A stretch of 64,000 bases of DNA from Cyathus striatus (Eukaryota > Basidiomycota > Agaricomycetes > Agaricales > Nidulariaceae), in NCBI GenBank assembly GCA_025738555.1, contig JAOVFP010000014.1:3100001-3164000 (forward strand), in the 5' to 3' direction. The position numbers were made by a program, and so were the translations under genes. Under the pieces are notes generated by a model. It saw only the letters and a list, made by a program, of their open reading frames with translations. It did no database searches and was not told where the DNA came from. Every line of letters begins with the position of its first letter. Position 1 is the first letter of the stretch. Below are positions 1-12,764 of the stretch, piece by piece.

Positions 1-515
1 AATTACAAATGACCCACAGCTCATAATTTTATGTTTAATGACGCGTTTTGAAGCTCTTAAGCAGTAGTATAACATACCTAAAATACACATAATTTCGTCA
101 ATCCTGGATAATGTGGTAAAGCTTGCAATACAGTCAAAACCTCACCCTTTTTCGTCACTTCCTGTAGCATTATTCTGTGCATATAAAAATTTACAAAAAT
201 CATATTATAGTAGAGCAGGCCATATATTACATATCTACATTTTACATGAAGAGATTTGATCAACTTAGAGGGAAGTTATGTCTTTCACAATCTTGTTTGT
301 TTGGATTTTGTGTGTGCAATACTTTTGATCAGCACTGTAGCACACACATAATTTCATTATGGAATTAAACTAGATGCACAGTGCCTGAGATGAAATTCTC
401 TGTGAAATGGAATTGTCATAAAGTTAATTTTGCTATAGGAATAGCTGGTATATTATACTAAAATTGAATGTAATTTCATGATAGTTAATTCTTGTAAAAC
501 TTATCATTCTTACAG
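1..515. other. AT-rich, CpG-poor DNA without a recognised gene
   Basis: Only short open frames with no recognisable protein similarity are present. Composition matches the decayed repeat DNA to its right. Nothing else could be identified. Confidence 0.5.
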
Positions 516-690
516 TAGGTGATATAAGTACAAGTAAATTTGCTTTGTCATTGTACCAAACTTATGAACCCTTATCATGACTCACAATAGGCTATATAAG
601 CACAAATAATTATGCTTTGCTATTGTACCAAACTTATGAATACTTATCATGCCTCACAATAGGCAATATAAGTACAATTAAGTTGAATTA
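516..690. repeat. 72-bp tandem repeat, about 2.3 copies
   Basis: Units start at 516, 588 and 660, each opening with TAGG(T/C)NATATAAG and containing TTGTACCAAACTTATGAA. The array lies about 150 bp upstream of the tyrosine-recombinase pseudogene and could be part of the same element's subterminal region, which is inference. Confidence 0.75.
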
Positions 691-840
691 CCTCAAATTA
701 GTAACATTTGGACATGGGTACACCTTAGATTTACTAATATTACTAATTTAGCTGATGGGGATTTTCCTGATAAGTTGACCTATCTGTACAGCAAGAGAAT
801 GTCTAATAAAATGGAAATGGCTTGAGAGAGAACATGGAGC

Positions 841-1858
841 ATGCAAGGTTTGACAGAGGAGGACCTAGAAAGGGTACTAGAGGTATTATGTATGTCATGG
901 GAGGAGAGCATGCTCACTATATATGCAAGTGAGGTTTTGGTGCTGCATGTATTCTGTGACAAGCAAGGTATATCAGAAGAAGAACGAGCACCAATCAAAC
1001 ATGAGTTACTGGCTGCATTCATTGCCAGCCTGGCAAATGTGTACTCTGGAAAAATGATACACAACTATGTGCAGGGAATAAGGATGTGGCATATCTTGCA
1101 TGGGGCAGAATGGAACATCAAAAAGGACAAGGTGAATGGTCTGTTAACAGTGGCAGATAAGTTGATACCAGTGACATCAAGAATTGGAAAAAGAGAGCCC
1201 TACACACCAGAGCACATCACAAATATAAGAAATGGACTGAACCTAGAAACACTGTTTGATGCAGCAGTATATGCCTGCCTGACAATGTGCTTCTATGCAA
1301 CTGCCAGACTAGGGGAATTCACAGTGGGAACACTGAAGGTTAAGTTTGATCCCCAGCACAGCATCACCCCAAGGCACCTGTCCAAGGTACAAGATTACAA
1401 AGGGAACCTTGTAATGAACTTGAGGATTCCCAGAATGAAGGTCATGCCAGAGGGAGAGAATGATTATTGGGTGAAGCAGAGTGGCCCAACAAATCCAGAG
1501 GAGGCAATGGAAAACCACATGCACATAAATCAACCACCAGTCAATGGCCATCTTTTCACATACAAAACCAAGCAAGGAATGCATAGACCACTAATGAAAA
1601 CCATCTTCCTCAAATGAGTAACCAACATGACCAAAATAGTGGGGAGAAAGTCAATTCAAGGACATGATATTCACATTGGCTCCACACTGGAGTACCTGTT
1701 GTGAGGGGTTCCATTTGAAGTGATGAAGACTAAAGGAAGATAGTCAGGGGACCCATTTCAAGCATATTTGCAGAAACACACACAGGTGGTTGCCCCTTAC
1801 ATCTAGGCAGTGCCAGAAGTACATACCATCTTTGCAGAGTACACAGTCTCCTTGTAGC
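841..1858 (+). pseudogene. Tyrosine recombinase / DNA breaking-rejoining enzyme relic (Crypton- or DIRS-like)
   Basis: An open frame of 258 codons runs to 1617. It contains the box-I arginine of tyrosine recombinases in the context ATARLGEFT (about residue 156), preceded by an alpha-helical core-binding region. The same frame continues past the stop: GHDIHIGSTLEYLL, then a stop, GVPFEVMKTKGR, another stop, and SGDPFQAYLQKH with the position of the catalytic tyrosine. These match the C-terminal box II of the fungal family, where the motif is normally GHxIRxG followed by a W/R-rich stretch and a YL(R/Q)KH tyrosine. The internal stops sit where CGA, TGG or CAG codons are expected, so C-to-T decay explains them, and the box-II arginine has become histidine. 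The gene is dead. Whether it came from a Crypton or another tyrosine-recombinase element cannot be decided because no partner gene or element end was found. Confidence 0.75.
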
Positions 1859-2995
1859 TAAGGAGAGGCAGAACAAGTGGCAGTGATGACAGGCAAGGCA
1901 ATGAGTAAGCAGTCTTTCCTAACTTTTGGGGCTCAAGACTCACTCATCACATCAAGACTACAGAGTGGGAGTCAGTGCTCATCTCAGCCCCCCCAGAAAA
2001 AATCAGCCAAGTTGTGAGATGTGCACTGTGTGCACACCTTCACCCAAACCCTGCAAGCAATTTCAGAGCAATTTAATGGAGCACATAGCATACACATACA
2101 ATATAATAGATTTCAGAACAAGTGTAGATACATGCAATATGGTACAATACCTACCTGTTATATCCATGTCCAGATACATTGTGCTGACATTACCAAAGGT
2201 TCCCACATGACCTTCCAACATACCTGGTCTGTTCCCAGAATGTACCTGATACAGGTTTATGCTTTCCAATGTTTCCACCCAGGTTTATACCTGGAACCCA
2301 TCAGGTTTTCCTTCAGATATATACTTTTCTCTTATGATGGCCTCACTGTGTCATTGTAGTATTACTCCTCTCTTCCATCCTCACTTATACATTTCATTAT
2401 GGTCAATGTAGTTTAGTTTATGCCACCATCTTTATTCTTCATTATGAATGTGTCATTTGTGCCCCTACTCCACTTTGCCCAGACTTCATCTCTTACTTAC
2501 TCCTTTGACTTCTCCTTAGTATTATGCTTCCACATTTGTACCTACTGCTTCCTAGTACATATATATAGTCTTCCAGATGTACTAGTAGTCTTTAGTATTG
2601 GTATCAACTCTGTACAAACTCTTCCTACTCTTGAGTCTGAAACCCACTCCAGGTTTTCCTTTGGGTTTCTCTCCCACTGCCTAGTGTAGCAGCAAAGCTC
2701 CTTTCTATACTCTGGAATGCTCTCTTCTATTGAATATCATTCATTGTGAAATATGAACCATTCCCAGAAGATATCCAGGCAGTGCAGTACACAAGCTGAA
2801 GCCACAGTTCACTTCCACACTCCTGCTCTTGTTCCCATACTCATACTCACTTTGGGTTTCAATTATAGTTCTTCTGTGCCTTCTGGGTGTCTTTGCATCT
2901 GTTTCCCAGTAGGAATGAATCAGTACATAACACTACCAGCTTAACTAAAATACAGTCTAGAGAAACCATGAGTGAGAGTCCAAGACAAGTAACAG
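1859..2995. other. Decayed repeat DNA, no recognised gene
   Basis: Downstream of the recombinase relic the sequence is CpG-poor and pyrimidine-rich from about 2,340 to 2,690. Short open frames exist on both strands but none resembles a known protein. It may be the 3' part of the recombinase element. Confidence 0.4.
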
Positions 2996-3139
2996 TCAAG
3001 TTGCATTCAAGTGATATTTTTTTCAAGTGACAACAATTTCACTCGAGTCACAATTTGAGTAGCATTTGAGTGACAATTGAGTGACAATTCAATATTTGAG
3101 TGAAATTTGAGTGACATTTGAGTGACATATGTGACATTG
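2996..3139. repeat. Cluster of TTGAGTGACA-type direct repeats
   Basis: At least eight near-copies of (T)TGAGTGACA / CAAGTGA occur within about 140 bp. Inverted or related copies reappear at 5,440-5,485 (GAGTGACATTCAAGTGACAC) on the far side of the DDE element. This looks like the subterminal repeats of an older element into which the 3,140-5,261 element inserted. Exact ends and a target duplication were not found. Confidence 0.45.
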
Positions 3140-5261
3140 TATGGAAAGCCTAACAACCATGCTCAATTCCATCAAATGGAATTGAGTTCCAATGATTGGC
3201 TTCTCTGGCTCATTGATCAGTGCTTATGTAATACACTGTATAAACCCATATCAACATTTACATTGCCCATGACCTCATGCTAAACTAGTAAGATATGTGA
3301 GTGTGAGTGGGAATAAGTATTTCTTTTTTCATTAAAGCTCATATGCTGTCTTATGTATAAAGTAGAATAGCTCTTAAAATGGGAGTGTAGATGTAGTATT
3401 AGCACAGTTTGTGTGAAGTATATTTCTTTCATGCTCACTGTTCACACTCATTTTCATAATATTTTAATCTGATAAGTAGATATAGTGAACATGATCTGAA
3501 CTTCTTGTTATATGTCAATATGAGCACTTACTAGTTCAATAACATTATAGTATATATTTGATTTATATGTATAGTGCATGTGGCTTAGTCACCACCTGTT
3601 TTGGACAGTGGCAAAAATGGCCCATGAAAAAAAATGAATTTATTTTTCATCATTTTGGTTGCTGTTGAGCATAGAATCAACATTAATTATTGCATAGTTA
3701 CAGCTGTAGTATACAAATTGATATGTGTGCTTGAGTTTCAACAGGTTTCAATTACCTCCTAACACTGAGTACTGAGCTATTGTTGATTAACTTGTCTTAC
3801 ACTTAACTTGTACTATCACAACATAATGGGTGGACCAAAGAAAACTTGGAAAGCAAAACAACAGGCAGCCACTCAAGCATGAGAAGGCCAAATACATCAA
3901 AACTGGGGATATTCCAAAGGGGCCTTAGAATGCAATGCAAAAAATCAAGCAATGACTTGTCAGAAAAATAGGCAACATTTTGCTGTGCAAAACAGATACT
4001 TGAGTTGCAGCCAGACTTCCAAGAACAAAAATCACTTGTCATTGAAGTAATTGAAGCTGCCAGCCACCTTTGCATTGTTCTTCCAAAATTTCACTGTAAA
4101 CTTAATTTTATTGAGTTCTTCTGGGGGGCTGTTAAGAGGTATCTTCATGATCATTGTGATTATACATTCACCACACTACAGGAGAACATGCCAAAGGCAC
4201 TTGCTTCAGTGTCTATTGAAACCATACAAAAATGGGAACATCATGTTCATCAATGGATATCAGCTTATGAAACTGGTCTCAATGCACGGGATGCTCAAAA
4301 AGAGGTTCACAACTTCAGTTCTTGCAAATACACATCACATTGCAGGATTCCAGAAAGCCTTGCCAGGCAAATGGACACTTGATATCATGACTAAGCTTAC
4401 CATATATAGTATCTCCTTCCTAAAATAGTAATGCAGCAAATTTGATAGTTTTCCAAAAAATATATCTCACCCAGTTTTGACAATATCAAAAAACACTCTT
4501 GACATTTTATTCCTTTCATCAAAACAAGTAATTGTACAAGAGGAATAAGAAAAAGGTGGGGTTTAGCATGAGAAATTTCTACTACCTGTTTCTTGTACAA
4601 ATCTTGTGGTGACTAAGCCATGTGCACCATAGTTTAGCTCAAAAATAAGGAGAACATGATGCTCACTCTGCATAGTACCAAAATAACAAATTTCATTTAG
4701 CCATAGAGACCAGTAATGAGTGTTTAAATTTAGTGTGCATACAATATACTTGCACTTTTCTTACTAGTGTGTGATGTATATCTTAAATGTCAGTATTATA
4801 CATGTAACTCACTCAAAATAGCTATTTCAAAGGTAGTAGAGCACCATCAACAAAACCACACTGAGATGAACCAATTCTATATCAAAATATAGCTCCAATA
4901 AAGTGATATGTGTTATTGTATTGTTATGTGTGTTCATGCTCAAGCATGCACACTCAATACAAGGTGCCTCAATCTTACCTATTGTGTGTGAAGATTTGCT
5001 CCTGTGCACCACCATTCAAATTCATTAAAATTTAGACCATACAACTCTTAATACACCTGAAAAGATTTGGAAACAATTAAATGACAAGATGATGTGTTCA
5101 ATTAAGCATAAAAGAAATCATTAAAAGTAATCTTTGGTATGGAATTGAATTCTTATGTGAGTATTATGTAATAGTAGAACTTAACCAAGAAAGCCATGAT
5201 GCCAGATGTCAGAACTCAATTTCATTTGATGAAATTGAGCATGGTTGTTAGACTTTCCATA
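3140..5261 (+). mobile_element. DNA transposon, 6-bp target duplication, DDE transposase remnant (copy I)
   Basis: The left end reads TATGGAAAGCCTAACAACC and the right end is its inverted counterpart ending GACTTTCCATA. The bases ACATTG occur at 3,134-3,139 and again at 5,262-5,267, a 6-bp target-site duplication. Just inside the left end is a small palindrome around CCATCAAATGG. The element holds a decayed DDE endonuclease at about 3,826-4,385. A second, coding-free member of the family with the same ends and its own 6-bp duplication lies at 41,163-42,652. The superfamily is uncertain, since 6-bp duplications are not typical of Tc1/mariner (TA). Confidence 0.8.
3826..4385 (+). pseudogene. 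DDE superfamily endonuclease, C-terminal part
   Basis: The best-preserved piece (4,005-4,382) contains LPKFHCKLNFIEFFWGAVKR, the hallmark block around the last catalytic acidic residue of the IS630/Tc1-like DDE endonucleases common in basidiomycetes. It is followed by a conserved tail with YTFTTLQENMPKALASV and ISAYETGL. Upstream, a GGPKKTWKAKQ-like start of the same exon is visible at 3,826, but it reaches the conserved block only through a stop and a frameshift near 3,990. The first two catalytic aspartates are not recognisable. It is therefore a truncated and frameshifted transposase relic inside the element with ACATTG duplications. Confidence 0.75.
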
Positions 5262-5267
5262 ACATTG

Positions 5268-6890
5268 AGAAAAATATTATACCATTACTAGCTCATTTAT
5301 TGTGCTTTTTACTCTATTTTTTCAGCTTAATACATTGTTTATGAGGTACATAATAGTAAGATAACTATTTATCAACTGGAGTAGCAAATAAGTACATAAA
5401 TCATCTAATTAGGCCACTGAAATTAAGCATGATATTTAAGTGAGCAAAAATAGAGTGACATTCAAGTGACACTCAACTGGATTTCCTGTAGGCCCTTTAC
5501 AATTCATTGTATAAGGCCTGATATCTCAAGAGTCCTTACATGACAGCCCATATATTACAATGCCTTTTAGTGATGATATGCCAGCTTTTAAAATATAGTT
5601 ATTTTTCAATTATTAATTCATTCATTCAGTCTTTTATATTATATATTCAAATTTGTGTAAGGAACCAACCCACAAGTACAAGAGCTGGAGTGAGTCCCGG
5701 ACTGCCAGCTATAGTATTTTAAAACAAATATCTTACTAAGAGATGAGTACAAGAGCTGGGGTTGAGGCCTGTGCCACCAGCCAAAGTATCTTATTGATAC
5801 AAAACAAGGGTATTGAAACCAGATTATATGGGCTTGCAGTTTCTTGCATTTATTTAATATATTACACTCATTTCACAGTGGCTATAGTGCTACTACTATT
5901 ACTTTTATTATTATTATTCTATGACAAGGCTGTTGTACCTCTTCTGTACACCTCGAACAGTGTTCCATCACCAAGTCTGACACATCATGTGCCAGTGTAT
6001 GTAACAACTCCTAGAAAAATCCCAATCTGGGTACATGGGCCAGTATCGCTCGAATCTGTGGCTCATTGCCTTACCAGAATGAATCTCATACCCACCATAT
6101 GTGAAACCAAGTGGTTGCACAGTTTACATGCACAAAACCACATGGATGACAGTGCCAAGAACTGTACCAATGCTATCATGCACTATTGATGTGCATCAGA
6201 ACAAGCCGTTAGCTCCGAAATCCCTTGCAACTGAGCATGTACTGACACATGTGCATGGCCTAGCACATGTACTGCAATAGTACCAATGCCACAGTGTTTG
6301 CAGTGTTTCTGAAACAAGGTGCACCTGCATGATTTATCATATGGAAGGATATTCTGATATTGAGGACACTTAGTAAATCTTATGGAAAGCACAATATTTA
6401 CATACTCAATTTATACAATGTCATACAGCATACCTAGGCTTCTTTACAGTATATAAGTAGGTAGTTTTACTGTAGACAAATCCAAGTACTGCACAAGCTG
6501 TCTTCTGTTCTTGAAGTAGAGTAATGTTCTGAAGAATAGAATCAGAGTTCTGATTAGTATTTGAAGTACCAAGTACTATTGTATTGAATTGAATATTGGA
6601 TTTTCGAGTTTTAACTAGAACTTTAATTGAAGTCAGAAATCCCAGTCTCAGAAAGCAATCTATTGTCTTGAAACTTGTTCTATTTCACTATTGTGAACCA
6701 GATACCCTTTGTACAAAATATAATTAACTTAGATTACATATTTTATGTTAGTGGTGCTACTGCTAACTACTTAAAGTACTACTAACAAGTTAGTCATATC
6801 AGTGATATTGTAGTAGTTTGGCTGGGATCTTACAATGATCTGACAGGACCTTACAATCAAAGTAAAGGCTTAAGGCCTTAAAAGATGTTT
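5268..6890. other. CpG-poor repeat DNA, no recognised gene
   Basis: An open frame of 148 codons (5,743-6,189, +) includes a run of leucines from a TTATTATT microsatellite and matches nothing I know. A short direct repeat, GTACAAGAGCTGG, occurs at about 5,677 and 5,749. I do not call a gene here. Confidence 0.45.
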
Positions 6891-6899
6891 TCAACATTC

Positions 6900-7075
6900 G
6901 TGACATGTACATAATATGCACCAATACTTACAACAGAAGCCATCAGTAATAAATCAGTAGCAAAACACAGTTATAATAGATTCTGGTTCATATCTCTTGT
7001 AATGGTCTTGCCATTAGTCTGAAATGCAATATGGTGAGTCTATGAACAAAATTCCATAAAGCACACTCCCACATC
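6900..7075 (-). repeat. Decayed copy of the GH16 upstream region (array unit 0)
   Basis: From ATGCACCAATACTTACAACA to ATATGGTGAGTCTATG this aligns base for base, with mostly CpG-type changes, to 46,266-46,400 and to 19,440-19,590. Those are the upstream regions of the two GH16-like genes. No GH16 coding sequence remains in the window to the left. It shows the tandem array once had at least one more unit on this side. Confidence 0.75.
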
Positions 7076-7118
7076 AAATGCTAATGACACCACTCTTCCA
7101 ACACCCCACTCCAAAGAA

Positions 7119-10100
7119 TGGGAGGAACAAAAACTAACACCATACATGGTGTAAATTTCAGTTCATGGATACAAAAAGCACTGGAAGAATGAACAGCTGC
7201 ATCAAAATTTACACTATGTAGCTTTCAAGCCAGAATAAATATGTGTTTCTTTAATTATGTAATCAGACTTAGTGTATAACAGGTTTATAATCATTTTAAA
7301 AAATGCAGTCAGGGTATAGGGTAAAAGTCATTCCAAACATGACATTTACATAGGCACATAGCCTAGCAGGACTTGTGACTTTTGAACTCCCCATCTCATA
7401 TAAGAGTCTTTTCTTCCTTTCACAAGGGTTCTCGACTTTGGGCAGCATTATGGTGGTTCCAGGTTACTCATGAGGAAGGCAAGAATGGTGCTTGTGGGGT
7501 GCTGGCTGGTCTATGTGTCACAGCCTCCTCATTTCTCCACATTTTTACTCCTTCATGCACATCACCCAGCATAGAGCTGGTTCTATGCACTCCAAGTGTG
7601 CTATGTGTGGGTGCTTTGGGTGTTAGGGGGGTGAGGTGGGCAATGGGGTGGGAGGTGGTTGCACTCTGCATCATCCAGTATGAGATTCAGGCTGGGGCAT
7701 ACAATGCTCATTTTGGTGTTATAATGGCTCTCACCTCCTCTCATTCATCCTACACAGTTGGGTGAGATTGGGTGGCTCTGGCTCTCAACAACCCACTCCT
7801 GTCTCCCAACTTCTCTCATATGTGCGCTTTGACCTTTCATTGGGATGCTGGCTTATTGCCCCAATTGCATATGCCATTATTCTTCACCTTCCTATCTACC
7901 TTCCTTTCTCTTCTTTTTCACCACTGCTTACAACATTGCTAACTCAACCACAGAACAAATATGACCTTGTGGCACAGCTCATCAGGTTCCACAGCAGTTC
8001 ATAGAAGTGTTCAGGGAGCTGAAGGGCAAGATGCTTTTCCTTTCTGGAGAAAGAGTATGTCATTTTTTTTCATTTCCTTGTGTGTGAGGGGTAGAAGGCT
8101 GATACTGTGGTGGGTAGGATCACTCTCATGGGACATAGTGCAGGAACATATTCCAGCTGTTGACTTCATGCACAAGTATTTGCTTTCAAGTACATCCTCC
8201 CCCACTTCTCTTTTCTATCTTATCAATCTGACTCATGCCCACCCACCAACAGACAATCATTCCTCATGAAAGAGCCATGAAATGCAACTATATGAACTAC
8301 ATCCCTACACATGTTGTGTTCCCACCTAAAACCCATCCTCATCCTCTTCAACATCTTTCTCTGTGTTCACGTGCTGTGTGGTGTAGGATTGGATCTATGT
8401 TTGAGATGTGCATTTGCTTTGGGGGCAGTTTGTGGTTGTGCAGTGTGCTATGTGTAGATTGATGGAGTTGGAATTCTGTGTTGCTTTGGACATTGAGCCC
8501 AAGAATGGGGTTGGACACCTCTCTTGTACCTAGTGGCTATTGTTTGCATGGTACAACCTTCAAGGACAGTATATTTATACCCTATATTACATGTATAACA
8601 CACACTCAGGTTAGAATGGCATTTGTATTGAAACCACTCTACTACTTTGGTGCAGTCCACACTGAGCATTGCGCTATTACCCCACCATGTTGGGAAGTTA
8701 GAATACATCATCAGAAGGGCTTCCAAAGCGTTCAAGAAATCCATTCAAGATGGACTCTGATAATGCTTGATTCCTTTCAGCTACAAACTCATATTCATGA
8801 TAGAAGGGAATTGCAGGAGATGCACTAGGTGTAACCAAAGTAAGACTAGACTCTTGAATAGGTGTGCAAGATGGTTCTGGCATGGGTGGTGTGATTGCAT
8901 GAGACATTCCTGCACATATAGCTCCAGGTGTTACCTCACAAGACATTTCACAGGGTGTTCCTAAGGTATATTAATGTTAGAGTGTAACACATCAACAGGA
9001 GGTGGGGAATGAACTTACCAGCTGAAGAGTGGTAAGGGGCAGCTGCTGCATGAGCTTCTCTACAACAAGACCTGGGAGAATCAACCCTACCACTTGAATT
9101 CCCATGTTTTGACAACCCCATCTTAGATGAATTTTGAAGGGCAGCTTTGGTGGCTTCCATCTCTTTCTGGTGCAATAAGGACTCCTTCCACATATGTTTC
9201 TCATTTTCAATTTTGTTGTGAAGCTTTTCAGCTTCAGTTTGAATTTTAATCTTTACTGTTGCCACTGAAGAATGTTGAAGACTTGTAGTCATATGATGTT
9301 GAAGGGAATTGTTGCAGTTTGTTAATATGCTGGTTTGAAGAGAACATTTAATCTGAGCTGAAACACATTGATCAAAATTACGAGCTCTATAATTTCATCA
9401 ATGAATGACAAGGTAGTGATGATGAGGCTCACATACAATTCAATTGCCTCTCGTAAAGGAAGATCTGTCCCCATTACTCTATTAGTCTGGCTATGCTGGC
9501 CCTCACCAATATTAGTTGTTGCGGCACATATATCCCAGTCCTCAGGATACATGCGTGAAAGACTTTTTACCACTGAAGGAAGAATCCATGTATTATGGAG
9601 TTTATGTAGCCACCATGCTATCTATATAGTTAGAATACGTCAATTAAAAGTATTGAATCCAGAGTACCTTTAATTTTTTTCAATGCCAAGGTTATTAATG
9701 AAATCTGTAAAGGCATCAACTTCATTTTCTTTCATGTATGGGAACTCAATGAGGTGCTGATAGGCTTCTGGGGAAACAGATCCTTTGAAGTCAAGAAGCA
9801 CACTAAATTGGACATACCAGTAAGTAATAATTGACAATTAAAATTTAATACTGTAGTACTCACTGTTGAACATGTGTATGACACACCTTGAGGATATAAG
9901 CTAATATCTCTACAGGAGTGGTATTATCAGGGATACCACTGTACTCGGAGACATTAGTAGAAATAATTGATTCACCAAATCCAATTGCTTGCGCAGCTTC
10001 AAGGTCTGCATTCATGCAGAGCAGATTACCTCCGGGAGTTAGCCACTTGAAATGTAGGGGTTTTCCTGTAACTCGGAGGACAGTGTCTTGAAACTCATCA

Positions 10101-12755
10101 AAAAGACACTTGTAGTATTGGCTATCATATCCATTAGTATACACACGACCAATTGTAGTTGCTCACAGATAAGATTAGTACATGATTTATAATTAATTAA
10201 GATGACTTACCACACTGAACAGCATCACAAAAAATTACAATCTCCCATTCATTATAACCACGAACACATTTGAAAGTGTGGTCGACCTTGAATGATACTG
10301 AATCATGAATAAGAGATAAGAGAAAAGAGTTGAATGTAAGGATCATGATTTGGTCTCCTACATGATGATACGCCTGAATGTAGTGCTTTGTAACTGGCAA
10401 CTCTTGGCCTTCTTTTAAGAATTGTTGGTATACACCTATCAATACAAAATAAATGAGATTGGTGAGACCATCGACATATTAATAGATAGATAAGACTTAC
10501 CATCAATATCAAGTCCACCAGGCGACTCTTTAAGTTTAGCATTCTGGATCATGTCTTTCTTTCGACGGTTATCCATAAGTGCCATATCATAAAGAGCTGG
10601 AGTTTCCCCTTGTAAAATTAATGTTGTTGTTGGCGCTACCAAGTATTAGTGAAATGAAAATCTATTAGAAAGATGACTCGCCATTTTCAATTGATTGGAC
10701 TGTTGCACCCCAAGGTCCATGTGCTTTTATCAGTTGGTTGTAGATATTCTTGCTCTCATGGGAAAGCTTTGCATAATTTGGCAATGGATGATTGTGAGGA
10801 AATTTCTTGTGTACTACAACAACCTTACAGATTGATTCATCAATAGGGACATATATGAGTCGGTATGAAGCACATGGATGGTGCTTCATTTCACCATGTA
10901 CAGATTTCCCATCAACAATGTGAGAAATGGCTGTAAGAATGTGTGAATCCACTGTAATATGAAGATTAAATTCAATAGACTTACGACAGTGCTTCAGTTG
11001 TCCCCCAATTGTTGATGAGACAATTGTTGAACAGGGCTTCATGTCATGCGAAATTAAACCCTGAGTACTTGATGTTGTAAAACTTGTTGCCAGAATGTTG
11101 CCATTGGCAAAAAGTGACGAGAGTATGTCTTCATTAATATCAGCTGGAATGGATTTGGCAGCATGTTTCTGATCTCGAGGAGTCCATTCACTGCAGCTAA
11201 TAAAGTAGTTTTTTCCTTGTTTTTCCTGTGTAGAATATGAGATAGATGTTACATTATAAACTGTGAAACCCACCCGATTTTTTAAAGGCTTCATCACTGG
11301 TTTCCCATTACACTTTATACCTGTATCTCGTTTACAGTTCCAGGATGACTTTGTGGCATTAAACCATCTATTAACTAGTTAGCAGACACCACTATTAAGA
11401 GAATAGTGTACATATGTTACTGTTCTGGTAATTGTAGACCTTACTTCGTCTTTGTGTGCTTGAATTTGAGCATCAATGAGTACCCTGTTAGCATGTGGAT
11501 CTAGCTCATGCCGGGTAACCTTGAGCAACTTAGGGTCAACTTGTTCACATGCCCAAATACCCTGACAGCATAAGCAGACTCTTCGACATTCAACAGTAGT
11601 AAGCCCAAGGACGTTTCTGATTTTTGTGTGTGAGTCACCCCACCCATTGGGTCCATCGAATGAATCCCTGTCCTATGAATATATAGTAACATAATATTGT
11701 TGAAAATAGATAGAAAGTGATACAAGCAATACCACATACCTTACGTCGAATCAATACATCCATTGGAATGAGAACTCCCTTCTCATCCCTTAAATTGTAC
11801 TTCTCGTCACTCAAGTCCATGACATACACGATCATATTGCGAGGAATAGGCCATGCAGTTGGTAAGCCTTTTATGTACTGGATTGCTTCGACTTCAAGGA
11901 CTTTAGAGAGCAAGACCTTGCCTTCCTTGAAGCCAGTGGTCTCAATGCCGTCGTCAAGCCAAGTTGTGGGGGAAATGGAGCTCAAAGGCTCAACATCCAT
12001 AGGCTCTTCAACTAATATAATTCAAGAATCAGCGTGTTAGTAATGTAATGACTACTTGCCTTCTTCCTCTGAGTCTGTGTCCTGTATTTCAATAACCTCA
12101 CAGCCATTCTCCTGAATGGTACGTGTTCGAACATCAGCCAGCCTAATAGAATCGGGAGGGGAACCACAGAGGTCGATGATGTCGTTATCCTCGACCTTGA
12201 TTCGACACATCAAATCAATGGACTCCTCCTTTACACGTGCACCTGAGGTTTCATCGATTTCATCAGGCACAGCTGATGGAGAAGTTGTGTCGTCACCCCG
12301 CTGTCTGATGAATTCCCGAAGGCGATTTATGTCCACCCAATCATTTGTGAGGAATACTTCCGGGTGATTGACCACAAATTCCTTCGACAACACCTAAGTA
12401 AATGAATACTCAAGCTTTTCTCAGAAGATACAGTTCATAACACTTACTTGGTCACGAAATTCACGTATTATGTCCTCGGAAATAGAGGCCAGAAAGGTGT
12501 CGTTGCATTCAAATTGCATTTTAGATGACGTAGCTTAAAGCAGAACGATGGTGAAAGTGGGGAAGTGTCGGGGAAGCGTCGTCGTATGTCGTCCTTGAAA
12601 TTTTCTGGTTTGTTTCTCATTATTTTTTAATTAAGTGCTATCTATGTAATTTTTTAAGTACCGTGGGAAATTGTATCTTGAGCTACACGGTGTATCGCTT
12701 ACACGGTGTAAAGTGAAATTTACACCGTGTATGGTGTTAGTTTTCGTACCTACCC
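7119..12755 (-). mobile_element. Complete Mutator-like (MULE) DNA transposon with 9-bp target duplication
   Basis: The left end reads TGGGAGGAACAAAAACTAAC and the right end, reversed, GGGTAGGTACGAAAACTAAC. The inverted repeats continue to about 41 bp with five mismatches, mostly CpG-type changes on the left. The 9 bases TCCAAAGAA flank it exactly at 7,110-7,118 and 12,756-12,764. A 9-bp duplication is the signature of the Mutator superfamily, and the internal gene is a Mutator-like transposase. The first 1.5 kb (7,160-8,697) is non-coding and CpG-poor. It inserted between the relic GH16 upstream DNA and the 3' flank of acs fragment 1. Confidence 0.88.
8698..12519 (-). CDS. Mutator-like (MULE) DDE transposase, multi-exon
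   Basis: The start ATG is at 12,519 and the stop at 8,698. About a dozen exons are separated by 50-70-bp GT-AG introns. In order: an acidic N-terminal region (12,393-12,052); a cysteine-rich segment with CRRVCLCCQGIWACE (about 11,570); a GCM/WRKY/FAR1-like zinc-binding region ending in KKFPHNHPLP (about 10,790); then a DDE core. The core has VDHTFKCVRGYNEWE (first Asp, about 10,270), MNADLEAAQAIGFGES (second Asp, about 9,990) and AATTNIGEGQHSQTN (Glu, about 9,510). The tail carries a glutamate/lysine-rich coiled-coil stretch (about 9,270-9,100). The codons I could follow are open in every exon, so the gene may be recent or still functional. Exon joins in the middle were inferred from splice sites only. 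The family is judged from the layout of the acidic residues and the 9-bp duplication. Confidence 0.75.
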
Positions 12756-12764
12756 TCCAAAGAA

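Noticed and set aside
5743..6189. 148-codon frame with leucine run
   Set aside because: The leucines come from a TTATTATT microsatellite and the rest resembles nothing known.
7382..8004. Long plus-strand frames in the left third of the Mutator element
   Set aside because: No domain or conserved motif is visible, and stop-poor frames are expected in DNA depleted of CpG and rich in TG/CA.
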